Assembly (NCBI GenBank): GCA_002454505.1
Contig: DKJA01000133.1
Span: 12,838-76,837 of the forward strand
Direction of reading: 5' to 3'
Length of the DNA stretch: 64,000 nucleotides
Source of the DNA: Oxalobacteraceae bacterium UBA6704
GTDB lineage: Bacteria; Pseudomonadota; Gammaproteobacteria; Burkholderiales; Burkholderiaceae_D
Shown one piece after another: positions 42,235 to 50,948 of this stretch (position 1 is its first letter; each line of letters begins with the position of its first letter). The notes under the pieces were generated by a model that saw only the letters and a list, made by a program, of their open reading frames with translations, was not told the DNA's origin and searched no databases. The position numbers and the translations under genes were made by a program.

Positions 42235-42266
42235 ACGGCGCCAGGCCCTGCAGGCCTGCGCGCCGT
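42235..42266 (-). terminator. Rho-independent terminator of the DUF4148 gene
   Basis: ACGGCGC-CAGGCC-CTGCA-GGCCTG-C-GCGCCGT is a 13-bp stem with one bulge. On the minus strand it is followed by TTTT. It lies 21 bp after the DUF4148 stop codon. Confidence 0.75.
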
Positions 42267-42287
42267 CGTGATCGTTTCAAGCGATGT

Positions 42288-42683
42288 TCAATGCAGGTTG
42301 GCGTACTGTGCCGGATAGTCCGCTTCGGTCATATCCAGCCGGCCAGCTTCCCGCGCCGCCACCGTCTCGGCGCGCACCTGCGCGCGGGTCACCGTCGACT
42401 GTTGGGCAGGAATCCGCGGGTAATCCGCTTCCGTCACGTCCAGCTCGCCATTGGCGCGGGCCAGCTTCGTGGCGGCGATCACTTCCGCGCGGGTCACGGT
42501 GGATTTCTGCTCCGGCACGACGGGATAATTCGCTTCGGTGATGTCCAGCAGTCCGGCGGCGCGGGCCTGCACGGCTTCGGCATGCACTTCGGCGCGGGTT
42601 TTGCCGTCGGCCAGGGCCGGGGTGGCAATGGAAACGGTGGCGGCCAGCAGGGCCAGCGTTGCAGCAAGATGCCTGGTGTTCAT
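42288..42683 (-). CDS. DUF4148 repeat protein, exported
   Basis: 131 residues with a Sec signal (ATLALLAATVSIATPALA, then DGKTRAEV) and three tandem repeats of about 34 residues with the pattern TRAEV.AE...AR..G.LD.TEA.YP (at about 28-55, 63-88 and 96-123). DUF4148 proteins are small exported proteins common in Burkholderiales, with no assigned function; they often form paralogous sets. Separators are PVVPEQKSTV and PRIPAQQSTV. Confidence 0.85.
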   Translation of the reverse strand: MNTRHLAATLALLAATVSIATPALADGKTRAEVHAEAVQARAAGLLDITEANYPVVPEQKSTVTRAEVIAATKLARANGELDVTEADYPRIPAQQSTVTRAQVRAETVAAREAGRLDMTEADYPAQYANLH

Positions 42684-42775
42684 GATGCACTCCAGAATGT
42701 GGATTCGATGGAGTCATCATAGGCTTCGATTTTCTGATCGAATAGCGCAATTTTCAGCGCTGACAGATCGGATAA

Positions 42776-44068
42776 TCAGATAAGCAGGGTCATCAGTGCT
42801 GCCGATTGCGGACCGCTGCCTGCGGCGAGCGCGCTCTTCACCTTGGCCAGCTGCGCGCGATTGCGCTGCCGGAACGCATCCGGCGTGGCGGCCACGTCGG
42901 CGGCAATCCCGGCGGCGGCCAGCTCGATACGGTCGGCGGGCGCGCCATTTTCCACCAGCGCCAGCAGATACGTCGCGCCCCATTGCAGCCGCGTCGCGTT
43001 GCCCGTCGACGCGCGCCACGCCCGCTCGTACCAGTCCAGCAAGGCGGCCGTGTCGCCGCGGCGGCGGGCCGCCGTTGCCAGGTTCAGCATGAAGTAGTAC
43101 GGCAAGGCCGACGTGGACGCCTCCGCTTCCGCCAGCGCCTGCGCTTCGGCATGCAAGCCGGCATCGTTGAGGGCGCTGATGGCCGTGTTGGCCAGCGTGT
43201 GCCGCTCGTACGGCCCCTCCGCTTCGGCCAGGGCTTCGGCAACCGCGGCACGCACGCGCGCCGGCATATCGGGCTGCACATGGCCCAGCCGGACCATGCG
43301 CGCCTGCAGCCGCACGGCCATCAGGCGGTCCGAACGGGACAGCCACATATCGTCCGCCCACGCCTGCGCGGCCTGCGCCAGCGCGGCAGCCACCAGAGCA
43401 TTGCCGGACTGGCGCACGATGGCGCCGCCGCTGTTGTTCAGGATGTCCAGATTGGCCCGGGCCTGCCGCGCGTCGCCGCACAGCGCCAGCAACCACGGGG
43501 CTGCTGACGGATCCGGCTGCAACGACAACGCCAGCAGCCGCAATCGTGCCGCGGCGTCCGGCTCGGGACAGGCCTGCGCCAGCGCCGCCAGCACGGCGTG
43601 CGCGTCGCGGCCTTGCAGGATGGTGCCTTCGTCGGTGTCCCACGAATAATGCGAGAGCAAGGTCCACTCGGCGGCAGACAGCTCCGGGCTGCGTGCAAGG
43701 ATTTCAGCAGCGCCCGGGCCGGCAGCGAGCGCCGCCGCCAGCGCGGCCACGAACGCTTCGCCGTCCAGTTCGCACGGCAGCCGCGTCACTTCGGCGCCGG
43801 CCGGCGAGTACAGCGCCAGCGTGGGATAGCTGCGCAGCCGCAACCGTTCGGCCACCGCCTGCGCGCCGGGCGCATCGCCGTCGAGCCAGACCGGCACCAC
43901 GCGGTTCATCTGCGCGGCGAACTCGTCGAGCGCGAAGATGTCGGCCTTGACGCGGTTGCACGGCGGGCACCAGACGGCGCCCCAGTACAGGAACAGCGGC
44001 TTGCCGGCCGCCAGCGCTTCGGCCAGTGCCGCATCGACGTCGTGCCGCCAGGCGATGCTGCCGGCCAT
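42776..44068 (-). CDS. Thioredoxin-fold protein with a long helical C terminus
   Basis: 430 residues. Residues about 5-115 are a thioredoxin-like domain with the active-site CxxC in LYWGAVWCPPCNRVKADIF and the cis-Pro region LRSYPTLALYSP. The remaining 300 residues are Ala-rich helices resembling TPR-like repeats (RHTLANTAISALNDAGLHAEAQALAEAE; YYFMLNLATAARRRGDTAALLDWYERAW). No signal peptide, so it is cytoplasmic. It belongs to the thioredoxin family with C-terminal repeats; its partner is unknown. Its ATG overlaps the TGA of folE (TGATG), so the two are cotranscribed. Confidence 0.8.
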   Translation of the reverse strand: MAGSIAWRHDVDAALAEALAAGKPLFLYWGAVWCPPCNRVKADIFALDEFAAQMNRVVPVWLDGDAPGAQAVAERLRLRSYPTLALYSPAGAEVTRLPCELDGEAFVAALAAALAAGPGAAEILARSPELSAAEWTLLSHYSWDTDEGTILQGRDAHAVLAALAQACPEPDAAARLRLLALSLQPDPSAAPWLLALCGDARQARANLDILNNSGGAIVRQSGNALVAAALAQAAQAWADDMWLSRSDRLMAVRLQARMVRLGHVQPDMPARVRAAVAEALAEAEGPYERHTLANTAISALNDAGLHAEAQALAEAEASTSALPYYFMLNLATAARRRGDTAALLDWYERAWRASTGNATRLQWGATYLLALVENGAPADRIELAAAGIAADVAATPDAFRQRNRAQLAKVKSALAAGSGPQSAALMTLLI

Positions 44069-44631
44069 CAGTCGCGGGCGAGGGCCAGGAATTCGGTGCG
44101 CAGCGCCAGGTTCGGCTGCAGCTCGCCCAGCATGGCCGACGTGATCGTCTCTTCGCCCGGCGTGCGGATGCCGCGGCTTTCCATGCACATGTGGCGGCAT
44201 TTCACCACGACGCCGACCGCCTTCGGCTCCAGCACTTCCATCAGCGTGTTGGCGATCTGCACCGTCATGCGCTCCTGCACCTGCAGCCGCTTGGCGAAGC
44301 AGTCGACCAGCCGGGTCAGCTTGGACAGGCCGACGATCTTGCCGGCCGGCAGATAGCCGATGGTGGCCTTGCCGAAGAACGGCGCCAGGTGGTGTTCGCA
44401 GTGGCTGTACACGGGAATGTTGCGTACGACGATCAGCTCGTTGTATTCCTCGGCGCCGTCCTCGAATGCCTTCAGCAGCTCGACGGGATCCTGGCCGTAG
44501 CCGGACGTCCAGTGCTGCCACGCCTTGTGGACGCGGTGCGGGGTTTCCGCCAGTCCCGGACGGTCCGGATCCTCACCCAGCGAAGTCAGGAGGCGGCGCC
44601 AGTCGTGTTCGGAAAATGATTCTTTAGACAT
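44068..44631 (-). CDS. folE: GTP cyclohydrolase I
   Basis: 187-residue FolE, which converts GTP to 7,8-dihydroneopterin triphosphate, the first step of folate synthesis. Family markers are LGEDPDRPGLAETPHRV, IPVYSHCEHHLAPFFGKATIGYLP (zinc Cys and His), GLSKLTRLVDCFAKRLQVQE and VVVKCRHMCMESRGI (second zinc Cys). The start at MSKESFSEHDW avoids a 19-residue non-conserved extension. The thioredoxin-fold gene follows with a one-base overlap; nudC lies 46 bp upstream on the same strand. Confidence 0.96.
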   Translation of the reverse strand: MSKESFSEHDWRRLLTSLGEDPDRPGLAETPHRVHKAWQHWTSGYGQDPVELLKAFEDGAEEYNELIVVRNIPVYSHCEHHLAPFFGKATIGYLPAGKIVGLSKLTRLVDCFAKRLQVQERMTVQIANTLMEVLEPKAVGVVVKCRHMCMESRGIRTPGEETITSAMLGELQPNLALRTEFLALARD

Positions 44632-44677
44632 GATGAGTAGATGGAGCGCGAAGAAAATAGTCCGCCAGTATACAGAA

Positions 44678-45514
44678 TTACCGCGCAATTCGCGGCGGGT
44701 CCCGCCGGGGCCGGTGCGCGGCGATCAGCTCGCTCGCAATCGACAGGCTGGTGGGCGTCTCCGGCCACGCGTCGTCCGGCCCGAACCAGCGGGCATCGTC
44801 GATTTCCCCGGCCTGGGGACGGATCTCGCCGTCCAGGTACTCGGCCGTGAAGGCGAGCATCAGCGAATTCGGGAACGGCCACGACTGGCTGTGGAAATAG
44901 CGCAGGTCGTGCACCCGCAGTCCCACTTCCTCGAACACTTCGCGGTGCACCGCTTCCTCGATCGATTCGCCCGCTTCCAGGAAGCCGGCCAGGGCCGTGT
45001 AAAGCGCCGTGGTGGACCTGGTGTGGCGCGCCAGCAGCACGTGGTCGCCCTTGCGGATCAGCACCATCATGGCCGGGCAGATCTGCGGATAGGCCGTGTG
45101 GCCGCAGGCCGTGCATTTGTACGCGCGTTCGCCTTGCGCACGCTGCATGGGTGCCGCGCAGGCGCCGCAGTGGCGGTGCGTGCGGGCCCAGTCGGCGATC
45201 TGGCTGGCGCGGCCGGCCACGGCCAGCAGGCCTTCGTCCGCGTTGCCGAACAGGCTGCGCAGGTTATGCCAGGCGTACCCGTCAACCGGCAATGCATCGC
45301 TGTCCGCCCAGGCCGCCTGGCAGTAGCGGCCGTTCCAGACGCCCACCGGGTGCAGGCGGCTGGCGGGAATGTCCAGCGGCAGCGGGCCGTCCGGCACCGT
45401 CGGCGTGGCGGCTTGCAGCAGCAGCTTGCCTTGATGGAAAATGAACGTCAGCGGACGGTCGGTGTGCGCGGGCGGATCGATCAGCGGTGTGAAGGCGGCG
45501 GGGGTATGCAGCAT
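44678..45514 (-). CDS. nudC: NAD(+) diphosphatase / RNA deNADding enzyme NudC
   Basis: 278-residue Nudix hydrolase that splits NAD(H) to NMN(H) and AMP and removes NAD caps from RNA. Visible: zinc ribbon CGACAAPM...KCTACGHTAYPQICPAMMVLI (about 117-150), Nudix box GFLEAGESIEEAVHREVFEEVG (about 176-198) and the NudC-specific SQSWPFPNSLMLAF. The enzyme family requires the zinc motif and Mg. The start at 45514 is consistent with the family length. Confidence 0.95.
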   Translation of the reverse strand: MLHTPAAFTPLIDPPAHTDRPLTFIFHQGKLLLQAATPTVPDGPLPLDIPASRLHPVGVWNGRYCQAAWADSDALPVDGYAWHNLRSLFGNADEGLLAVAGRASQIADWARTHRHCGACAAPMQRAQGERAYKCTACGHTAYPQICPAMMVLIRKGDHVLLARHTRSTTALYTALAGFLEAGESIEEAVHREVFEEVGLRVHDLRYFHSQSWPFPNSLMLAFTAEYLDGEIRPQAGEIDDARWFGPDDAWPETPTSLSIASELIAAHRPRRDPPRIAR

Positions 45515-45682
45515 CGGCGGTGGCGTAAGGAAAAGAGTGGTTCCGGTCGTCCATCTTAACCGCTTGCGCGCGGCGCCGCTGGCGGCCTGCCTGTTGCTGC
45601 ACGTCCATAAATCCTCGCGGCGGGCGCTGGCATCGGGGTATCATAGCGCTTCCCTTCAGCCGACCCGAGAGACGACATCAGG

Positions 45683-48190
45683 ATGAGTGTTTCCGCGATC
45701 CCCGAACCCCTGTTACGCCAGACCGAACGCGGCGTCCTGCCGCTGGGCGAGCTGTTCCAGGAAGCGCAGGCCCTGATCGACCGGGGCGCCCCGCACACGG
45801 CAGTGCGCCTTTACCGGCTGTGGCTCGAGCACACCACGTCGCCGCTGGCCTATGCCGTCTGGTTCAACCTCGCCGTGGCGTACAACGGCATCGGCGACGA
45901 TAGCGCCGCGCAGGGCGCCTACCTGAAAGCCATCACGCTGAACCCGGCCTTCGTCGAACCCCGCCTGAACCTGGGCACGCTGTACGAGCGGCTGGGGCGC
46001 CCCGAAGAGGCGCTGGCCACGTGGAACGCGGTGCTGACGGAGGTGCCGGACCTGGCCGACACGCCGCTGCTGCACCTGCAGACGCTGAACAACCTGGGCC
46101 GCCTGCTGGAAATCCGCAAGCGGCTGCCGGAAGCGGAGGCGATCCTGGCGCGCAGCCTGGAGCTCGATCCCGACCAGCCGAACGTGCTGACCCACTGGGT
46201 GCACCTGCGCCAGAAGCTGTGCCGCTGGCCCGTGTTCCAGCCGTTCGGCCAGGTCACCGTGGCGCAGATGCGGCGGCACACGTCGGCACTGGCGATGCTG
46301 GGCGCGTCGCCGGATCCGGCCGAGCAGCTGGCGGCGTCGCGCCACTTCATCGAAGAGAAAGTCGTCACCGACGTGCCTCACCTGGCCGACCCGGCCGGCT
46401 ATCCGCACAAGCGCATCCGCATCGGCTACCTGTCGTCCGACCTGTGCTCGCATGCCGTGTCGATCCTGACGGCCGAGCTGTACGAGCTGCACGACCGCTC
46501 CCGCGTGGAAGTGTATGCGTTCAGCTGGAGCCGCGAGGACAACTCGCCGCTGCGCGCCCGCGTCGTCGGCGCGATGGACCACTACATCCGCATCGACCGC
46601 ATGAGCGACGAGGAAGCGGCGCGCTGCATCCTGTCCCACGAGATCGATATCCTCGTCGACCTGCACGGCCTGACGCTGGGCGCACGCGCCGGCATCCTGT
46701 GCTGGCGCCCGGCGCCGGTGCAGCTGACGTGGCTGGGCTTCCCCGGCCCGACCGCGATCCCCGGCGTCGACTACGTGGTGGCCGACGCGTTCGTGCTGCC
46801 GCCGGAACTGGAGCCGCACTTCACCGAACGGCCGCTGCGCATGCCGCACACGTTCCAGATCAACGACCGCCAGCGCGCCATCGGGCCGACGCCGGACCGC
46901 GCCGCCAGCGGCCTGCCGGACGGCGCCTTCGTGTTCTGCTCGTTCAACAGCAATTTCAAGTTCACGCCGGACGTGTTCGACGCGTGGATGCGCATCCTCA
47001 CGCGCGTGCCGGACAGCATCCTGTGGATCGTCGCCGATGCCGCCGCGACGCGGGGCAACCTGATCCGCGAGGCGGAAGCGCGCGGCGTGGCCGGCAACCG
47101 CCTGCTGTTCGCCGAGCGCGTGGCGCCGGCCGATTATCTGGCCCGCTTCAGCCTGGCCGACCTGTTCCTCGACACCAATCCGTTCAACGCCGGCACCACG
47201 GCCAGCGATGCGCTGTGGGCCGGCCTGCCGGTGCTGACGTGGGCCGGGCAGACGTTCTGCTCGCGCATGGCGGGCAGCCTGCTGCATGCCGTGGGCCTGC
47301 CGGAACTGGTCACGCACACGCTGCAGGATTACGAGGAGATGGCCGTGGCCGTCGCCACCGACCGGCCGCGGATGGCCGAGCTGCGCGCGCGGCTGGCCGC
47401 CAACCGCGACAGCAGCGCGCTGTTCGACACGCCCCGCTTCGTGCGCGATTACGAAGACCTGCTGGCCTCGGTGGTGAAGCGGCCGGCCGGCGTGCCGCTG
47501 AACGACGAACCCGATCCGATCCGCGCCCACGCGGTGCCGGCGCCGTCCCCCGGCCAGCTTAGCGTGCAGCAGAGCGGCATGCTGGACCTGTTGCGGCCCG
47601 GCATGCACAGCGTCGTCGAAGTGGGCGGCGCATTGCTGGCGCAGGCCTGGCGCGCGCGCGAACCGAACTCGCATTTCACCGTCATTGCCGCGGCGGCCGA
47701 TACGCAGACAGCGTTCAGCACCAGCGTGCTGGCGGTCGACCCGGAACAGATGGACGATGCCGCATGGCGGCAGCTGGCGCCGGCGCAGTGCTGGCTGTTC
47801 CTGGAAACGCTGGAACGGCTGCGCGACCCGTGGGCCTTCCTGCAGCGGCTGCGCCGGCAGGCGCTGGGCCGGGTGGAGATCGTGGCATGCGTCAACAACA
47901 GCCAGAACTGGCTGGTGCAGTCGTTGCTGGCCAGCGGCAACCTGCACTACCAGCCGGCCGGCGTGCCGGACCGGCGCAGCCTGCACCTGTTCACCCGCGC
48001 ATCGCTGGCGGCCATGCTGAAGGAATGCGGTTTCGAGATCGCCGAGATGCGCGCGGTGAACGCGCATCCGCCGGCACCGGGCGTCGTGGCCGCGGTGCGG
48101 CAGCTGGCGGCCGCGGCCGGTGCCGATCCGGCGCTGGCCGAGCAGGACGCGCTGCCGTACCAATACCTGCTGCGCGCCGTCGCAGTCTAG
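45683..48190 (+). CDS. SPINDLY-type O-GlcNAc-transferase-like protein fused to a methyltransferase-like domain
   Basis: 835 residues. TPR repeats at about 20-180 (AVWFNLAVAYNGIGDDSAAQGAYLKAITLNP) precede a GT41/SPINDLY catalytic region at about 245-590: IRIGYLSSDLCSHAVS, DILVDLHGLTLGARAGIL, PVQLTWLGFPGPTAIPGVDYVVAD, NSNFKFTPDVFDAW and DLFLDTNPFNAGTTASDAL. Such enzymes transfer a sugar from a nucleotide donor to Ser/Thr of proteins, for example flagellin or adhesins. Residues about 615-800 look like a class I methyltransferase, but the SAM motif (VVEVGGALLAQAWR) is degenerate. It opens the glycan region and faces the FkbM gene. Confidence 0.88.
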   Translation: MSVSAIPEPLLRQTERGVLPLGELFQEAQALIDRGAPHTAVRLYRLWLEHTTSPLAYAVWFNLAVAYNGIGDDSAAQGAYLKAITLNPAFVEPRLNLGTLYERLGRPEEALATWNAVLTEVPDLADTPLLHLQTLNNLGRLLEIRKRLPEAEAILARSLELDPDQPNVLTHWVHLRQKLCRWPVFQPFGQVTVAQMRRHTSALAMLGASPDPAEQLAASRHFIEEKVVTDVPHLADPAGYPHKRIRIGYLSSDLCSHAVSILTAELYELHDRSRVEVYAFSWSREDNSPLRARVVGAMDHYIRIDRMSDEEAARCILSHEIDILVDLHGLTLGARAGILCWRPAPVQLTWLGFPGPTAIPGVDYVVADAFVLPPELEPHFTERPLRMPHTFQINDRQRAIGPTPDRAASGLPDGAFVFCSFNSNFKFTPDVFDAWMRILTRVPDSILWIVADAAATRGNLIREAEARGVAGNRLLFAERVAPADYLARFSLADLFLDTNPFNAGTTASDALWAGLPVLTWAGQTFCSRMAGSLLHAVGLPELVTHTLQDYEEMAVAVATDRPRMAELRARLAANRDSSALFDTPRFVRDYEDLLASVVKRPAGVPLNDEPDPIRAHAVPAPSPGQLSVQQSGMLDLLRPGMHSVVEVGGALLAQAWRAREPNSHFTVIAAAADTQTAFSTSVLAVDPEQMDDAAWRQLAPAQCWLFLETLERLRDPWAFLQRLRRQALGRVEIVACVNNSQNWLVQSLLASGNLHYQPAGVPDRRSLHLFTRASLAAMLKECGFEIAEMRAVNAHPPAPGVVAAVRQLAAAAGADPALAEQDALPYQYLLRAVAV

Positions 48191-48198
48191 TTCGTGAC

Positions 48199-48232
48199 GC
48201 AATTGCCGGCAGCAGACGCTGCCGGCAATTGC
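48199..48232. terminator. Bidirectional hairpin between convergent genes
   Basis: GCAATTGCCGGCAGC-AGAC-GCTGCCGGCAATTGC: a perfect 15-bp stem with a 4-base loop, in the 48-bp gap between the stops of the SPINDLY gene and the FkbM gene. No long T run follows on either strand. Confidence 0.75.
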
Positions 48233-48238
48233 GGGCGA

Positions 48239-49063
48239 TCAGTACTGGAAGATGACGGTCTTGTCCATTTCCGGCGTGACGCGGGAGAAGATCGGGCTCG
48301 GGCCGTTGCCGGCCTTCAGCTGGGCAAACGACATCGGCGATTTGATGCCGGTGGCGAATTCCCACAGCTTCAGCGCCTGCAGCTTGTCGCCCACCTCGTG
48401 CGGCTTCTTCGAGAAGAAGGCGTTCACTTCCACCACTTCGTATTCGAACGCGCCCTGGTGCTTCAGGTCGCGCAGGATGAAGCCGTGCTGCTCCAGGAAG
48501 GCCTTCACCTCGACGAACGTCTTCTGGTTCTTGTAGATCTGCTTGAACTGGCACTCCACCTCGATGCCGAGCACATGCTCGAGCACGTCGCCGCAGCCTT
48601 CCAGCACTTCGAAGTCGTAACCCTGGGCATCGCACTTGATGAAGTGCGGCGCCGGCATCCGGCCCGATTTCACCAGCGTTTCGATCGGCGTCACGTGCAC
48701 CGACAGGTTGTTCGTGATGCCGAAGCAGGTGGAGATCGGGTAGGCGTCCAGCACGTCGAAATTCGGTTCCAGGATCGAGCTGCACGCCGTCGACACCGTC
48801 AGGTGCAGCGGCAGGTCGGCATCGACGTTGCCGACGGCATCCATCAGGAACGTCCCGTGCGGGAACATCTGCTTCAGGCGCTCGAATTCCTCTTCCTGCG
48901 GCTCGATGCCGACATAGTGGATCAGGTTGTGCGTGGCCAGGTAGCGGAAGCTGGGCTGCTGCGGGCCGCCCATCGCGCCGATGTCCAGGAACACCGCCCT
49001 GTGCGGCAGGCCGCCGGCCAGCGCCTGGCAGGCGGCGTTGAGGATCTGTTGTTCTTCGTTCAC
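48239..49063 (-). CDS. FkbM-family methyltransferase
   Basis: 274 residues of the FkbM SAM-dependent methyltransferase family, which usually O-methylates sugars: AVFLDIGAMGGPQQPS (SAM-binding loop), IHYVGIEPQEEEFERLKQMF, HVTPIETLV and FIKCDAQGYDFEVLEGC (the FkbM-typical KxDxQGxD). The start is GTG at 49063 with GAGG upstream. It is the last gene of the glycan operon, separated from the preceding glycosyltransferase by a short tandem repeat. Confidence 0.88.
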   Translation of the reverse strand: MNEEQQILNAACQALAGGLPHRAVFLDIGAMGGPQQPSFRYLATHNLIHYVGIEPQEEEFERLKQMFPHGTFLMDAVGNVDADLPLHLTVSTACSSILEPNFDVLDAYPISTCFGITNNLSVHVTPIETLVKSGRMPAPHFIKCDAQGYDFEVLEGCGDVLEHVLGIEVECQFKQIYKNQKTFVEVKAFLEQHGFILRDLKHQGAFEYEVVEVNAFFSKKPHEVGDKLQALKLWEFATGIKSPMSFAQLKAGNGPSPIFSRVTPEMDKTVIFQY

Positions 49064-49077
49064 TACGGCACCTCGTC

Positions 49078-49121
49078 GGTTGATTGCTCGGTTGATTGCA
49101 GGTTGATTTCAGGTTGATTGT
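49078..49121. repeat. Short tandem repeat between FkbM and glycosyltransferase genes
   Basis: Four units of GGTTGATT (spacing 11-12 bp) fill 44 of the 57 bases between the two genes; on the transcribed minus strand the unit reads AATCAACC. No ORF crosses it, and it lies just upstream of the FkbM ribosome-binding site, so it could set the expression level. Confidence 0.8.
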
Positions 49122-50941
49122 CAGCTGGTTCTCAAAGGCGCCTTCGAGAAGGCGGTCGCGTAGCCGCTGTTTTGCGCAGCATAACCCCGCGCCAGCAGGT
49201 GCTGCGCCAGCAGGACGAACTTGCCGCCATAGCCGGCGTCCTCGATACCGTCCAGCACCACCACCGCGTCGTCCGCCAGCTGCGGTTCCAGCGCGATGAA
49301 GTCGGCCAGCGCCGCCTGTTCGCAGGCGCGGCGGTCGTCGGCATCGCCCAGGTAGTCGGCGGCATTGCCGACGATCAGGTCGATGCGTGCCGGCAGCGGT
49401 TCGCCGGTGGCCGCCACGGCCGTGTTGCGGCCCAGCAGCCGCGCCTTCAGGCTGTATGTCACGTGCCGGCGCAGCAGCGGTTCCGCTTCCACCGTCGTCA
49501 GGCGGCCGCCGAAGCTGTGCACATACCACGCCAGCAGCTCGGTGGAACCGCTGTCGCCGCCCTGGCCGAAGCGGCGCGCCGCCCCCAGCTCGACGATGAC
49601 GGCGTCGTGGTCCAGCGCGATCAGGTGCTGCACCAGCGGCTCGAACACCGGGCGCTGCAGCGCGGGACGGGCGCGCGGCGCCACCACGTTGTATGCCGGG
49701 ACGAACAGCCGGTTGTAGTCGGCGCGCGGCATCACGGCGTTCTGGCGGTAGTGGAAGCCGGCATTGGTCTGCTTGTTCCAGTCCGACAGGCGGGCCGCCG
49801 CGCGCAGCGACTTCTGCACGATGTGTTCGTGCGACAGCATGCGGTAATGCAGGTTCTTGAACACGAACGTGTCGCTGCGCTTCACCGGGCCGGACGGATT
49901 GCAGCTGTGGCAGCCCAGCAGGTAGTTGATCTCGATGCGCGGATCGAAGATCAGGTTCTTGTTGTAGTACTGGGGATTCGGCGCGCCCGTCTGGATGCTT
50001 TCCCAGATGAAGCGGCCCGGCACATGCTGCGGATGTTCCTTCGACAGCATCTCGAAGCCTTCGACCATCGGCAGCGTCACGCCGTCGCGCTTGAACTCAG
50101 CCAGCCGGGCGCGCAGCCGCGGGTGGTAGATGAATTCATCGACGTCGCACACCACCATCCAGTCGCAGTCGTTGCGGTACTTCTTCCATTCCTCGTTGCG
50201 GATCGCCATCAGCTCGCGGTCGTCGAGCTTTTCGCTGACCTTGACGACCAGTTCCACTTCCGGATAGCGGGCGGCGATCTCCGCCGTGCCGTCGGTACTG
50301 CCGCCGTCGTGCAGCACGATTTTCTTCGCGCCGACGAAGTTGATGTAGTGGTCCAGGAAGAACGGCAGGATGGCCGCTTCGTTGAAGCAGACGGCCACCA
50401 CGTAGATGACCGCCGCGTCGGCATCGGGCGCCGGGACGGCAGCGGCCTCGCCGCGCAGGTCGGCCAGCTCGGCACGCACGTCGTCCTGGCCGGGATGCAG
50501 CGCCAGGCTCAGTTCCAGGTAACGCTGCAGTTCGACGGCCTGCCCGAGCCGCCGCGCCACGCGGATCGTGCCGGCCAGCGCCTGCCCGCCCGGCGGCGAC
50601 AGCGCCGCACCGGCGGCCGGCAGCAGCGGCCGCCATTCGGCCAGCGCCTCGTGCAGCCGGCCGTCCTGTTCCAGCAGCAGGCCCAGCGCATGGCGCGCCT
50701 CGGGCAGGTCGATCAGCCGCAGCACCGCGCGGTACTGCTCTTCCGCCGCGGCCGGCTGGCCGGCGTTGTGATACAGCGCGCCCAGGTTGTAGTGGCCGGC
50801 GTAGGCATCGCCGTGCGCGCCGGACGCCAGCCAGTTGCGGTACAACGCCATCTGCTCGGCGGCGCTCCATTGCGGGTTCGCCTCGACCTGCTGCATCAGC
50901 TGCACCACGGTCCATTGGGCGAGGGTATGTGGATCGATCAT
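49121..50941 (-). CDS. TPR - glycosyltransferase 2 - methyltransferase-like fusion
   Basis: 606 residues. Residues about 30-165 are TPR-like (GHYNLGALYHNAGQPAAAEEQYRAVL). About 175-400 is a GT2-type domain of the kind that includes IVLHDGGSTDGTAEIAARYP and the metal-binding DxD in VVCDVDEFIYHP, with LLGCHSCNPSGPV. The C-terminal 180 residues have a SAM-methyltransferase-like layout (IVELGAARRFGQGGDSG; LIVGNAADYLGD), ending in AFSKAPLRTS. The domain order TPR-GT-MT parallels the SPINDLY fusion. Acceptor unknown. It begins 7 bp after the stop of the next glycosyltransferase. Confidence 0.82.
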   Translation of the reverse strand: MIDPHTLAQWTVVQLMQQVEANPQWSAAEQMALYRNWLASGAHGDAYAGHYNLGALYHNAGQPAAAEEQYRAVLRLIDLPEARHALGLLLEQDGRLHEALAEWRPLLPAAGAALSPPGGQALAGTIRVARRLGQAVELQRYLELSLALHPGQDDVRAELADLRGEAAAVPAPDADAAVIYVVAVCFNEAAILPFFLDHYINFVGAKKIVLHDGGSTDGTAEIAARYPEVELVVKVSEKLDDRELMAIRNEEWKKYRNDCDWMVVCDVDEFIYHPRLRARLAEFKRDGVTLPMVEGFEMLSKEHPQHVPGRFIWESIQTGAPNPQYYNKNLIFDPRIEINYLLGCHSCNPSGPVKRSDTFVFKNLHYRMLSHEHIVQKSLRAAARLSDWNKQTNAGFHYRQNAVMPRADYNRLFVPAYNVVAPRARPALQRPVFEPLVQHLIALDHDAVIVELGAARRFGQGGDSGSTELLAWYVHSFGGRLTTVEAEPLLRRHVTYSLKARLLGRNTAVAATGEPLPARIDLIVGNAADYLGDADDRRACEQAALADFIALEPQLADDAVVVLDGIEDAGYGGKFVLLAQHLLARGYAAQNSGYATAFSKAPLRTS

Positions 50942-50948
50942 CGTGCGT

